The translations under genes and the position numbers were made by a program. From Rhyacophila brunnea (Eukaryota; Arthropoda; Insecta; Trichoptera; Rhyacophilidae), in NCBI GenBank assembly GCA_022495005.1, contig JAGYXB010000440.1:310001-374000 (forward strand): DNA of 64,000 nucleotides, in the 5' to 3' direction. This document shows positions 12,650-24,189 of the stretch, piece after piece (position 1 is the stretch's first letter; each line of letters opens with the position of its first letter). The notes beneath the pieces are model-generated. The model worked only from the letters and a program-made list of their open reading frames with translations. It did not search any database and was not told where the DNA came from.

Positions 12650-13944
12650 CGAGGGTGGGTCAATAATTCCTTAGAAAAAAGCATTAAAACAGTTTTTATT
12701 TTTGTATTTTTTTTTTATTTCTCAACATAATCTCCTTGGAGCTCAATACACTTGGTTAGACGTTTCTCAATTTTTTTTAAACCGTCAGAAAAATAAGTCT
12801 TCGGAAGGTCCTCAAAATAAGCATTTGTCCGATCGATGACTTCTTCATTTGAAAAAAAACGTTGTCCACTTAGCCATTTTTTAAGTTTGGGAAAAGGAAA
12901 AAGTCACTGGGGGCTAAATCTGGCGAATACGGTGGGTGGTCGACCAATTCGAACTTCAATTCTTCAATTTTAGCCATTGATCGTAAACATGTGTGAACAC
13001 GGGCATTGTCCTGATGAAAGAGGATTTTTTTCCTGTTTAAATGAGGCCGTTTTTCTTCAATTTTGTTTTTTAGCTGGTCCAATAAAGATGCATAATAATC
13101 CCCTGTTATTGTTTTTCCTTTTTCCAAATAGTCAACGAAAATAATTCCACGTGCATCCCAAAATACAGTAGCCATAACCTTACCAGCTGATTTTACGGTT
13201 TTCGCCTTCTTTGGACATGGTTCGCCTTTCGCAATCCACTGTTTTGACTGTTCTTTCGTCTCGGGAGTATAGTGGTGTATCCATGTTTCATCTACAGTCA
13301 CAAAGCGACGAAAAAATTCATCCGGATTGCGTTGCATGAGCGACAACAGGGCTTTAGAGGCCACCACCCTATTGCGTTTATTGTCGACTGTGAGCAAACG
13401 CGGCACCCATCTTGCAGAAATATTTTTCATGCCCAATTTGTCATGTAAAATAGAAATGACGCTACCTTTTGAGATCCCTGTAACCTCAATTATCTCACTC
13501 AACTTTAATCTTCGGTCAGTTAACACCATATCGTGGATTTTATTGATCATTTCTGGTGTAGTCACCTCTACAGGACGTCCTGAGCGTGGTTCATCCTTTG
13601 TTGATGTACGACCACGTTTAAATTCATTTAACCAGTTATAAATAGTTGCAAGTGAAGGAGCAGATATGCCGTGAACTAAATCCAACTCATTTTTTATTTC
13701 GTTTGCTGTTAACCCTTTTATATTAAAATGTTTAATAACAGCTCTAAACTCAATTTTCTCCATTTTCCATTTTCCACAAGCAAATTTTTTTTTTAAATGT
13801 ACGAGAAACACACAACAACCCGACCGATCTGATTGAAACTTCGCAGCATACTGAATCGGTAGTGCCGCTTCATGAAAACAAACCGCTTACAGTACAATTC
13901 GCGCCACCTGTCGGTTTTTCTAAGGACTTATTGACCCACCCTCG
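12650..13944 (-). mobile_element. Nearly intact mariner element (1,295 bp)
   Basis: Thirty-bp terminal inverted repeats begin cgagggtgggtcaataa at both ends and differ by one base in the first 30. The TA target duplication is present on each side (12648-12649 and 13945-13946), which is the hallmark of Tc1/mariner insertion. The interior holds one transposase gene on the minus strand with short untranslated ends. Length and layout are those of a complete mariner. The good conservation of both ends and of the reading frame suggests a fairly recent insertion. Confidence 0.95.
12715..13763 (-). pseudogene. mariner transposase, one-base frameshift near C terminus
   Basis: The enzyme binds the element ends and cuts and pastes the element into TA sites. 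The open frame runs from 13811 to 12870 (313 codons). The likely start is the internal Met at 13763 (MEKIEF), because the 16 residues before it lie in the leader and mariner proteins usually start with this motif. In order come two N-terminal helix-turn-helix regions with an RSGRP linker, the WVPRLLT linker motif, then the catalytic DD34D triad: VTVDETW (Asp174 of the open frame), FHQDNAR (Asp268) and APSDFF (Asp303), with 34 residues between the last two. YSPDLAPSD is a mariner signature. Just after FPNLK the frame stops at 12870; the other frame carries the expected C terminus to a stop at 12715. This fits loss of one A from an A run near 12876. About 349 residues would be normal. Confidence 0.93.
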
Positions 13945-13946
13945 TA

Positions 13947-14512
13947 TCTAACTTGCAGTCGTCATGTACCTAAGTGTCCATACTTCTAATTGCGGGGCAT
14001 ATTACGAGTATATCTCAAGCACCTAATCAGCTTTCTTCAGTTTGAATACAACTGTCAGTGTTTTTGACTTATTGAAAAGGCCTAACTTCGTTTAAAAAAA
14101 TGATAAAATATATAAGTATTCTGTGAGAGGAAATTGACGGGAGGGGAGTCTATCAAGGTCTACAGGAGGGAGAAGACAAAACACGGTAAATAAACGTTCA
14201 ATCGGACAGGTGAATAATTATTTTAGGTGTGTCTTTATAAAAAAAAGTTTAACGGGCCACTGAACCCAACGGTACTGAAAAATGGCGTCCGCCCTTTTTT
14301 ACGCTATGCTTCCTTTCGATAATAATTACTATTATAATCAACAACAATGAAAATTATAACGCAATGAACCGGAGATAATCACTTTTTGTTAAATTGTGAT
14401 GAAGATTTATTTTTATTTTTTTGGGTAATTGCAAGCAGTGTACCAAATTGTAAATCTATTTTAATATCCCTAATATTTTTTAAAACCAGTATCCTCTCAA
14501 CCAAACATAAGT
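13947..14512. other. Intergenic spacer between mariner and hAT pair
   Basis: AT-rich sequence with no supported gene or element ends. Confidence 0.4.
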
Positions 14513-14520
14513 GTATAGAA

Positions 14521-15181
14521 CAGGGTTGGCGAACCTTTTGACGTACGGGTGCCAAAATTTCCCAAATATTATTTTTCGACTGTCTGACGTCCCGAACAGT
14601 TATTCGCAGGGAATAGGTGAAAAAAAAGTTTTTAAGAATGCTATTAAAAAAGTTGAAAAATTACAATTGAGTTTTTAAGATTATATTTTTCATCGTGTTA
14701 AATGCCATCAGGATTGTTGTTGTTATTTTTAATTGCCCGATTGGTATCAAGCATTCTAAATCGATCAAAAGCGTGTCGCGGCGTGGCTTCCCCCGTCGCC
14801 TGATGAAGTCTGTGCGATAATATTATGTGACGCATAAAACCTAAGGACCGACTTATGCATTAATTATATAGTTATTCTTGGTGAGTGTTTGGAAGCTATT
14901 TTTTATACAATGCGATCTGTCATTTGGGCAAGAATTTCGTCGATTCGGTAAAAACAACATTAAAAATCCAAAAAAATACGCATGGTTATGTTGTCAGTAT
15001 TTTTTTAATATTATATAGGTACTTATAAGTAAGTACATTTATTTGTAAAACTTTTTTGTGTTTTTTTTAATTATTGTAGATATGTAATTTTATTTTCTCT
15101 TCAAAATAAAACATTCGCGTGCCATGCAAAATCATCTCGCGTGTCACTTGTGACAAGCATGCCATAGGTTCGCCATTATTG
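14521..15181. mobile_element. Non-autonomous hAT element, family 1, copy B
   Basis: The left end cagggttggcgaacc and the right end, read inward as caataatggcgaacc, are family-1 termini. The flanks are gtatagaa (14513-14520) and gtatagag (15182-15189). Inner blocks match copy A in the opposite orientation, for example the gcctgatgaagtc region near 14800. No transposase ORF. The right-hand duplication is shared with the next element. Confidence 0.8.
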
Positions 15182-15189
15182 GTATAGAG
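15182..15189. repeat. Shared 8-bp target gtatagag between two hAT elements
   Basis: This octamer is both the right duplication of the family-1 element and the left duplication of the element at 15190-16000. It recurs exactly at 16001-16008, and with one change (gtatagaa) at 14513-14520. Confidence 0.85.
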
Positions 15190-16000
15190 CAGTGGTCGGC
15201 AAAACGCGGCTCGCGAGCCACGTGTGGCTCTTTGGCCCCTTGAGTGCGGCTCTGCCACAAATGCCCTCTGCCCTATTTGACATGGCGACAAAGAATAAGC
15301 AAAGAAAAACGGTAGACGAAAACCATGAATTTAAAGTTGAAGGACCGAGACTTTCGCGTTTATTCAAAACTTAAATGGCCTACCGACCTGTATTATTTGT
15401 CGGGAAAAATTGGCGCATAACAATAAGTCAAATTTGGAGAGACACTTTACAACTAAATACGCCCTGTCACGTCATATAGCATTAAATATCCTGTCGGTGA
15501 TGCAAGGAATAGAGCAGTTGAGGAACTTTAGAAGAGTCAAGAAAAATCAAGTTCTGTATTTAATTACTGAATGCAATCTTCCAACAATGTTAATATTGCA
15601 AGTTTTGTGGTTAGTAAAGAGATTTCTAAGAGAGGAAATCAAGAGTAAATTGAGAAATCGTTTTATCGATGAGAACCTGGAAACGTGCTTAAATTAAAAA
15701 TAACAAGATGCAAACTTGACTTCCCAAACTTTCCAAGGAGATGCAAGGCCAATATTTACATTGAGCGTTTGTCAGTCATTGTCATGATTTAATTTTATGA
15801 ATACCATAACTTACAATTTAATTTTTATCAATAAATAAGATCATTATTACGTATGATATCAAGTTTTACTAAGTTAATAGACATTGTAGGTACCTACATA
15901 TTATATAATTTAAGTTTAATAAATTTGGCTCTCAAAAGAAATCTCAATCGTTGTACTGTTGATATTTGGCTCTGTTGACTAATGAGTTTGCCGACCACTG
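15190..16000 (+). mobile_element. hAT element with BED-finger transposase remnant, family 4
   Basis: The terminal inverted repeat cagtggtcggcaaa is present at both ends (right end read inward), and the element is flanked by exact gtatagag duplications (15182-15189 and 16001-16008). The interior carries a broken 5' part of a hAT transposase gene on the plus strand and lacks the catalytic core. It is an internally deleted derivative of 811 bp. Confidence 0.88.
15281..15697 (+). pseudogene. hAT transposase N-terminal part with BED-type zinc finger, frameshifted
   Basis: A first frame reads MATKNKQRKTVDENHEFK from 15281, then stops at 15374. A second frame carries NGLPTCIICREKLA followed by NNKSNLERHFTTKYA (about 15374-15460). 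This is the Cys-x2-Cys ... His-x4 pattern of the BED/ZBED-like DNA-binding finger at the start of many hAT transposases and of GTF2I-repeat-like domesticated proteins. The frame stays open to 15697, but the recognisable DDE core and dimerisation domain are missing. In intact relatives this finger recognises the transposon ends. At least one frameshift and a large deletion make it non-functional. Confidence 0.7.
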
Positions 16001-16312
16001 GTATAGAGTATAGACTAAAATAATATAAACTGTTTTAAAATCATCAAAAGTTTAAACGTTAATATAAACAAACATAATTTTGGAAGCACACCAAGCTTGT
16101 CAAACACGATTTTGCATTTTGCATTTTGTGTCACAGTGTTTCTGTCTTTTTTGTAAACGGCAAATGACCACCATAGGAATAATTAGTAATGCATTAATGT
16201 ATTTCATTCAAAAATAACATAGCGCAAATAATGTTGTTTATTTTAATGAAATAATAATATGTCAATTAGTTACTAATAAGAATGTGAACGACTTGGCTCC
16301 AAAATAAAGTTA

Positions 16313-16475
16313 ATTTGGAAACACCTCGAAAACATACATATTGGAGAAATTCTTATATGGCGCCGTTGAGTAGGGCGCAGGTAGGTAAAATCGATAAAGC
16401 ACACTGGCTGGAATCCGATGGATACAGATTCGTTCAATATGTTCTAATATGTATGTTTCGCAGGTGTTTCCAAAT
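16313..16475. mobile_element. Small TA-flanked MITE with 30-bp inverted ends
   Basis: Both ends read atttggaaacacct inward and remain alike for about 33 bases (gaaa/aaac-acatacatatt). The flanks are TA on both sides (16311-16312 and 16476-16477), which suggests mobilisation by a Tc1/mariner-type enzyme. It is 163 bp long. The ORF crossing it (16315-16518) is fortuitous. Confidence 0.7.
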
Positions 16476-16477
16476 TA

Positions 16478-17179
16478 TGTATATTCAACAAAGACTGTTA
16501 AATTCTCAAAATAAGTGAAAAAAATAGTATAATACTATTAAAGTTTAAAAAAAAACATCGATACAGCTAATAGAAAAAGACTAACTTAAAATATTACTTA
16601 ATATAACTTAAATAATTAAAACCTTTCAACCTTAAAATAATTTATAGTTAGTTCCTATTGTACGATTCATTCTTCCGGTAATAAATGAAATAAAATGGAC
16701 AGATTCATGAAAGAATTGTTATAAAAATGTAATAGTTAATTGAAAATCTGGCGAAAAAATAAATAACAAATTTGCCAGCAGAATCAAAGCAATCCATTTT
16801 AAGTCAACACCAAAGCAAGAAAGTGCAGTTGACTAAATATTTATTCTGGTATAAAAATCTGCAGCTGAAATAGCAATTAATTAGCCAGGGACTAAAGCAA
16901 ATAATGTTCAATCAATAATAAAACATATTTTCATTATTTTCCCACTCTCGTGAATCGGCCGACATTTTTGCGCGTTATTGTAACTATTTTTTTTTATATT
17001 ATCGATTATTGTTATATTATATCTTTAAAAATGCATTAATCTATCACTTAATAATAAGTGTTTCTAAAGTAATGTGTTTTTTAGTTTCATGCAATAGGTA
17101 CGAGAAATTATTATACAAATATAAAAAAACGAATTGTAAAATTCGTTAAAAATCCCTCAGTTGTTTTTTTCGCCAAGTC
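16478..17179. other. Intergenic stretch, nothing recognised
   Basis: AT-rich sequence without supported coding or element features. Confidence 0.4.
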
Positions 17180-17187
17180 AGTGTAGT

Positions 17188-17818
17188 TAGGGATTGCAAT
17201 ACCGAATGAAAATGTCGATACCAGTTGTTCGGTATTTCTTATTGAATACCGGTATTTAAAAATTAAAAAAACAGAAGTAGGTGCTTATCAATAAAAATAT
17301 AGCTATTAAAATCATTTAAAAATATTATTTTAAAGCAAAAACCTACACACCTACATTTATAATGTTGACATTTAAAAATATGTATTGATCATAATGATAC
17401 AACTAGTGATTTTTTACAAATAATTTGAATATATTGATAATTTCAACAAAATCCCTCAAAAGTTTAAGTGCAAATAATTCTGGCTGCAGGAAAAGCTTCT
17501 TAAATTCAACTTATAGAATAATTGAACATTTTTGTCACGGCTGTTTTCTATTTCGAAATAATATTATGATAATTCATCGATATAATTACTTATATAAATA
17601 TATTTGATGAAATTCGTTTTATTATTTTTTCACCTCTGTTGGATTCACTCAATATTTTTGCATTTTAGCAGCACATAACTTATAATTCATTTTCAAAAAC
17701 GTAAACGAGTGTGCTTTCTTAATACCGAAAATTCAGGTATTTTGGATTTTTATAACCGGTATTTCGTTTTGATAAATACTGTAATACCGATTTTGAAATA
17801 CCGGCATTATAATCCCTA
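17188..17818. mobile_element. hAT MITE, family 5 (TAGGGATTGCAATACCG), copy A
   Basis: The left end tagggattgcaataccg and the right end, read inward tagggattataatgccgg, are inverted. Near-exact 8-bp duplications agtgtagt (17180-17187) and agtgttgt (17819-17826) flank it. The interior repeats the motifs ataccggtat and aataccg. No intact transposase is seen. A shorter copy with a perfect duplication lies at 59440-59816. Confidence 0.82.
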
Positions 17819-17826
17819 AGTGTTGT

Positions 17827-19639
17827 TGCATCAGTGTCACACTGTCTTATTGGAGACGACAAAGTTTTATACGACAACAATAAAACTAGATAACTTATAA
17901 AGTGACCGGAAGAAACTAACTTTACTAATAGGGAAGTAAATAATAAAAATTTTAATGTTTATTTGGAATAGTCATATCCAAGACAATGAAAGACGACGTA
18001 AAAAAATGTTCGAAGAAATCATTCTTTGGAATTCAGCCAATAATAATTATTGACGACGGCGTTCGACAAAGACAATCGATTTTCCGCTTCACGAGCAAAT
18101 TTAATCAGATATTACTTGCTGGATTATTAATCCATTAATTCATCTCAGACACTCTCGATCTACCACTGATCGAAGACCGTTCCTTTGCGAAGAAGGCGGT
18201 GTGGTGACAAGGGCGTCAATTTTGCGAACGGTTCGACCACTCGACCAAAATACTACGCAATCAAATATGTACTGCAGAGTCCGTATTTATTATGTATAGT
18301 GCCAATATTGAAGCTCGTTTTGATATAAATAAAAAGGATTTTAAGTTATACACATTTGTTTTTTAATAAAAAAGGATGTTTTAAAAAAAATATTAAAACT
18401 ATAATTAGTAAAAAATCTCTACGATAAAACATAGAAAACTTTATAAACTAAATTTTAATAATAAATATGACCATAAAATAATGTGTCTAACAATAAGATA
18501 GGATCATTTAACAAATTTACATTGTATTACAATTAAATTGTAAATTATCAAAAAAAAACTCAAATTGCTAGCTTCGCATTTTTCCGCAAGGTGTCTCTGG
18601 TAGGTCGAGGTATCGCCTTAAGCGTAAACAAGTCGTTTATTTTTGTAGTCTTGATAATAATTGTGTTACAACCGAAATAGCTATCGACTTTAAAAAACAC
18701 TAGAATTCAATAAAATTTACATTATTATTTGTAATAACACATGCCATAAAGGTGAACGGAATGTACATTAATATATTTAGCTGCCTTTGTATTTTTACTC
18801 AGGTGCTGATAACAATTCCCCGAATATGTAGAGTAGGGTTTTATAACTTTGCACTTTTTTGCATTTTTTACTACACTGATACGCCTCTGTCTGATTACCT
18901 CGCACACAATTATTAGATCAAACGATATTCACTCTTATTAATATAACATGTAGGTAGTATGTAATAAATAAATAGATAATTTATAATACATGACAAAACA
19001 ATATTTTTAGAATAAATTACACCATTTTCATCCGAGAGCCGGAGTGCAAAGTTATGAAGCATACTCTACTTGCACGTCGGTAAATAAAAAATTATACAAA
19101 TTACATAATAATACGAAAATATTAAACACCGGCGTATTTTGAAATTGAAAAAAATACTTCAATAACAGCAATACAAATGGGATTATTAAAAACTTATTAA
19201 TCGCGATTTTTCAATCTACTTGTTTATTTTCCGAACAAACAAATTCGTTTCGCCATATTTACATTTAGTTGTTTCGTGAATACAAGAAAAAAACACAGAT
19301 AAACAAAATCACAGTGAATAGATAGGTACAAGAAAAACAGACAAACGAAAAAATAATATTCGTTCGCAAATAATAATTTTCAATCCTAGAGACAATATTA
19401 ACATTACGAATCCAATAATCATCAATTACATATTATTATATACATATAGCCTTAAAAAAACTACTAGGCATTCACCATATTACAATATTATGAAATAATA
19501 GTTTTATTTTAGATAACAGACAAGTGTTTTGTTTATTTATTGTCAAGATTTTGAAGTGCAGTCCATTGAAAAGACAAAATATCTAATAGCTATGTTTACA
19601 TTTGATCACTAACTACTTCATCTTCCAGTTCATTTCAAC
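17827..19639. other. Intergenic stretch with one dispersed-repeat fragment
   Basis: Mostly AT-rich and unrecognised. Positions 18643-18690 match 28379-28425 in inverted orientation (shared gtcgatagctatttcggttg), so a short dispersed repeat is present here. Confidence 0.4.
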
Positions 19640-20120
19640 GTTGAGTAGTTTTGCGCATGCTTTGGGTTGAAAACGCGTTAGCCGGCTCTCAAATCAAAAC
19701 TCGTCCTCCTACAACGTATCGAATACGTCGATGTGACGTCATCGTTTTTCACAAAACACAGGTTGCCAAATGGAGTTCCGCCGATTGGTCGAATGCGACT
19801 GTTTCGTTTGAAAAAAACATCTGCTGTTGTAATCGACAAGTTGCATTGCTCCGAGTCGAAAACGCCACGTTGCATACAAACACCTACGAATTGGCCATTC
19901 TTATACCGGCACGCCGATCGCCGCATTTAAATATCTGTACGTTTCGAAGGCTACGCGCGACTGTCGCTAGGTAGATGTGCGCGATGTTCACAAGCACCAC
20001 TGGATCGCCATTCTCGGAAGGTTTGATTTAAGGCTGTGCGGCACGCGGGCGAGTTTAGATGTGAGAGCCGACTTACGCAACCCGTCGACTGTCTACACTA
20101 TTTGTACGACAAATAGTTTT
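19640..20120. promoter_or_regulatory. CpG-rich block with promoter-like motifs
   Basis: This block is clearly richer in G, C and CpG than its surroundings. It holds a perfect palindromic CRE, TGACGTCA (19734-19741), an inverted CCAAT box in ccgattggtc (19781-19790) and a TATA-like tttaaatat (19926-19934). The overlapping ORFs in several frames (19651-19974, 19678-19926, 19733-19930) look like by-products of the base composition. It may be the promoter or first exon of a host gene reading rightwards. No coding exon was recognised, so this remains inference. Confidence 0.3.
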
Positions 20121-20240
20121 AAATTTTCACGGGAAGCAATGTTGTCATATTTTCATAATGTTGGTACATTCGCAAGCTGCTGCACACTGTTCAGGAAGTC
20201 TTTCACTAGGGCAATAATATTGTCTATGCAGTGCAAGTAG

Positions 20241-21175
20241 CTGAGGTATTTGGCGTTCATGGAGATACCTCTGTTCGCTTGAATAGATATGGGTAGTCCA
20301 GTTAATAATATATGGAAAATAAATATAAATTTAATGATATATTACAAGCGTGTTGCAGAGAATAACATAGCGATTTTTTCATAAGTAATCCGCAAAACTA
20401 GACAAGAAAAACAACGTTGAAAACATTTCATTAATTGTGCTGGGTTCCGATGAAAATTTGAAATAAGTAATCGTTTTTCTTTCTTTCCTCAAATCTCGCT
20501 CAAGCGAAAATCCGTTACATCGCTACAAATCAATTGTTACGAAATAATCCATTGCCTAAATTTGTTTGTAAGCAACCAAAACATTGTTGGAAATGTTTTA
20601 ATTAGTAAGATGGCAATCTATGAAATTGGATTTAAAGCATTTTGTAATTAACAATTGGGCGGACTTGAACATAATTTAGACTTTTTAAATTCACAATGAA
20701 TAAAAAAGACGCCGGAAAAATCTAATCGGACTGTTTGCTTACTAAGTGATTAGGTACGTATACTATCTCATTATATGCTAAATCTAGATTGAGAAAACAG
20801 CTTCACCCTTCGTTAAGTAACACAGCATCGTAATATAGGTACAAGGAAGTTTTTTTTTTCATATAACGTTGGTATCAACACTATCAACGTATCATAGGCG
20901 AGGCGAAGGTTGTGATAGTTATATTTTATTTTAAGCAAATAAAAAATACTGTCTCAGATTATTAGGAAGCAGTTTCCTGATTTGAGGGGTTTTAGATTAT
21001 TGAATCGCCTTAAAATTGTGGTACAATGCACTGTTATAAAATATTGACGAAAATTCAAAGGTAACAGCTTTTGAGGGTGTGTTTATGCGTACAACCGTGT
21101 CACAAACGCTCGAATTCGTGGGCAGATTCATCAGCCCTTGGTGAAGGATTGTATAACCAAGCAGGCGCCTGATAT
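20241..21175. other. Intergenic stretch, nothing recognised
   Basis: AT-rich DNA downstream of the CpG-rich block. No clear exon or element was seen. Confidence 0.4.
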
Positions 21176-21183
21176 ATTAGTTT

Positions 21184-21719
21184 CAGTAACCGGACAAAAC
21201 AGAACAGTAACAAAACAGAATAGCCAGGGGAAGAATAAACATTAATTTTTGTCTTATCTATTTATTAATTAAATACTTATGTAACTTACGTTTATAAACG
21301 ATATGTATATTTATAATCACTGCATGTTGGCCATTCGACGTAAAATCTGAAAACCTCAATGTATCTGCTTGATTTTGATAATCATGCACAAATTCCACAG
21401 AACTATTTAACTCATTATTTCGTTGTACCTAGTCACCCTAGCATTTTGAACATATTAGATTGATTAAGACGAGATATACCTAGCTTGCCGGCAATACTGA
21501 GTTTAGTCCCGTTTAACTGAGGTTTCCGGCGATTAGTAATGCAGAAATTATATAATTTGGTTTTTACGGCGTATTGAAAACATGTGATAAAATAATATAG
21601 AGATACGACAATTTCAATATAACATGTTATATTTTTTTCCGAAAGATAATAGTTCTATTTATCTCTGTTCTGTTTTGTCACTGTTCTGTTTTTTTCATGT
21701 TCTGTTTATCCATGGAACC
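21184..21719. mobile_element. Foldback element, family 6, copy A
   Basis: The left end has caaaacagaac-type units in tandem (21195-21225). The right end has the same units inverted (21665-21710), ending catggaacc. Flanks attagttt (21176-21183) and attagttg (21720-21727) suggest an 8-bp duplication. The left arm continues with ttattaattaaatactta and gtttataaacga, as in the copy at 55343-56031. No ORF is present. Confidence 0.68.
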
Positions 21720-21727
21720 ATTAGTTG

Positions 21728-22869
21728 CAGGTGCTGCCCAAGAGTGTGAAACTCATAACGCACAACGCAAGTGGCACAACCGTATGCTTGACCCATGCTC
21801 TGAATGACAGACAGACAGAATGTGGTAGTACAATTGATTCAAAGTTTAGGTAAAATATGGTTCAACTAAATTGTGCATAAAATATAACATATTATATCAC
21901 AGAGTATCTACATAATAATTCAAAGTGCAGTTCATAATAGGACGATTACTTCAGTAACTAGGTCAGTTGTTAAAATAGGATATAGATAACTTGAATGAGA
22001 AAGATCTGCATATTCCGCACACAATGCTACATATCAGCAATACTGACAGTAATTAAATATAATAATTTTATTGTGGAAGCGTGAAGTAGATTTAGATTTA
22101 ATTATATTCAATATTAGACATTACTGTGATACATTATGCATTCTACTAATTTAAAACAACGAAATTGGATGCTATTAGCAAGGCATTACAAATCGAGCAT
22201 CATAATTTATAATATACCTACATAAAATCACCAAGGTATATTATGATATACTTAATAAACTTTAGCAGAGAATATCAACCTTTCTCTAATAGTGACACGC
22301 CAAAGACATGACATTAAAAGACACACCACACACGTGGCGTTTCATCGTGTACCGTGGCACGTTCCCGCTTTAAATATTTTAACACATTTTGCATTTACTG
22401 AAATTGAAAAAAAAAATCAATATACCATACGAGTATAACGGGGTACGCCTGCGCGGGACATAGAGGGTGAAATCAGAACGGCTAGTGGTTATGTCGGCGG
22501 GTAGCCTCACTCAGTTATTACAATATTAAAAAGATCGAAAAAGTATACGTAGCACTAAAATGGAAAATTACTGTACCTCGGTCACATTATGAGGACGAAA
22601 GCACAGTATACATTCATTACCATCCAAGGAAAGATCAATTTCATGACCGAATATAATTAAGTACATAAATCTGTCATTATTGTGAGACTCGCGACTGATA
22701 CAGTTAATGTAATTAATTATCAACAATAGGGAGAAAGGTGAACAGATTCAAGCTGGATATTGAGAAAGGTGATTCACACCTTTAATTAAAGTAAAATGTT
22801 CAAATGCGTACATATTTTTTATTACAGGAATCGTTTTGAAGTGGAGAAATCCAGGAGTCTATTTGAATA
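21728..22869. other. Intergenic stretch, nothing resolved
   Basis: Positions 22290-22380 contain repeated cacacg/ggcacg motifs that might be a worn transposon end, but no partner end was found. The rest is AT-rich and unrecognised. Confidence 0.35.
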
Positions 22870-24106
22870 GGCGGCCATAGACGGACAGTTCTCGTAACAG
22901 GTTGAACATGGCACAGACAATAACTGTTCAATAGCTGTACGTTAGTGGCCACACCACAGATCAGTTTAACTACCCCATTTCAATCTGTCGAACTGTCAAC
23001 AGACGCGCCCATATACGTACAGTTATTGTCTGTGGCAGAGCAAGTGTCAAAAACTATGGAGGTTATGTTCGCGGAGATAATACACAGGGGTATTGTTTAA
23101 ATTAGTTTTAGGTAGGGTATACTTGAACGATGATACACGAATAATTTTACTCTGAATTTATTATGGTTATAATTGTTTTTATTAGAAACAAATTGACATA
23201 AAATACACGCCTATGACGTTGGTAAAATAAATCATGATTTCGCTAGTGGATTGTGTATTTTATCGATTCACCGAAACAATATTATACACATTCGTGTAAA
23301 TATAAAATATAATCTTTTCTTTCGAATAAATTATTCCCTTTAATGGACAGTATTAATTATCTATTTGGTCATATTTTTAGAAAACGGTAATATTTATAAA
23401 GGTATTGATTTTATATACAATAAATTTAAACATGCCACAAAATCATATTTACATCAATCATCAGTATAATAATTAATTACTATGATATTATTAAAATATA
23501 TACTTAAATTTACCGACATTGCCATTCGCAATTAGGTATATTAATTTTAGTTGTGAACGTCTTAAATTAATAATTTGTAATTTCACTACATACAATAAAT
23601 AAAATTTGAGTACTGAGTTATAAGTCTATATTTTTACAATAACTTAATATTTATAATGCTCTCTAAAATTTTAACATTTAATTTATATTGTATAAAATAA
23701 TATGTTTACATAAATAACTATAACTTTGTTTTACTCTCGTAAAAATAAATAAAATATAATATTTGCGATCTCCGCGTACATAGTATTATTACATTTTTAA
23801 TAATAAATGAATTTGTATTTTATAACAAGCAACACCAGCCGCAGTTGTATCGCGCGGTATATTTTACTTTACGTTACCAACATCTAACGTCATCCGAGAA
23901 CTTTCGGTGAGTTGAAATTCCAACAGTTTTACAAAAACACGGGAGTGGGGGGTCGCTGGCAGTTTGAACATGGCACACATCTGACAGGTCGAAAAGTGTC
24001 CGTCTATGGGCGCAGCAGGTTATCCACCAAAGATAACTGTATGGCCGCCATTACGTATTAACTGGCATGTTCAACCTGTTGCGAAAACTGTACGTATATG
24101 GCCAGC
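22870..24106. mobile_element. Long complex foldback DNA element
   Basis: The two ends are inverted copies: the left end carries ggccatagacggacagtt and aacaggttgaacatg (22873-22911), and the same blocks face inward from 24106 (ggccatatacgtacagtt). Extra diverged copies of the modules occur inside: gcccatatacgtacagttattgtctg near 23009-23035 inverted, and gtccgtctatgggcg plus tatggccgccat near 23999-24050. The arms are therefore themselves nested inverted repeats around an AT-rich core of about 0.9 kb. No transposase ORF. Target duplication not resolved, so superfamily unknown. Confidence 0.6.
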
Positions 24107-24189
24107 AAATGTCACGAAATTTACCAAGCCTTTCGCACTACGCATTTATAAATAGTATGGTAGAGTAATCACTCTTCTTCGTCGTGTCG

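Noticed and set aside
13327..13641. 104-aa plus-strand ORF
   Set aside because: It is the antisense shadow of the mariner transposase gene.
19651..19974. 107-aa ORF as a host gene
   Set aside because: Three overlapping frames on both strands are open here, as expected from CpG-rich composition; no protein motif is present.
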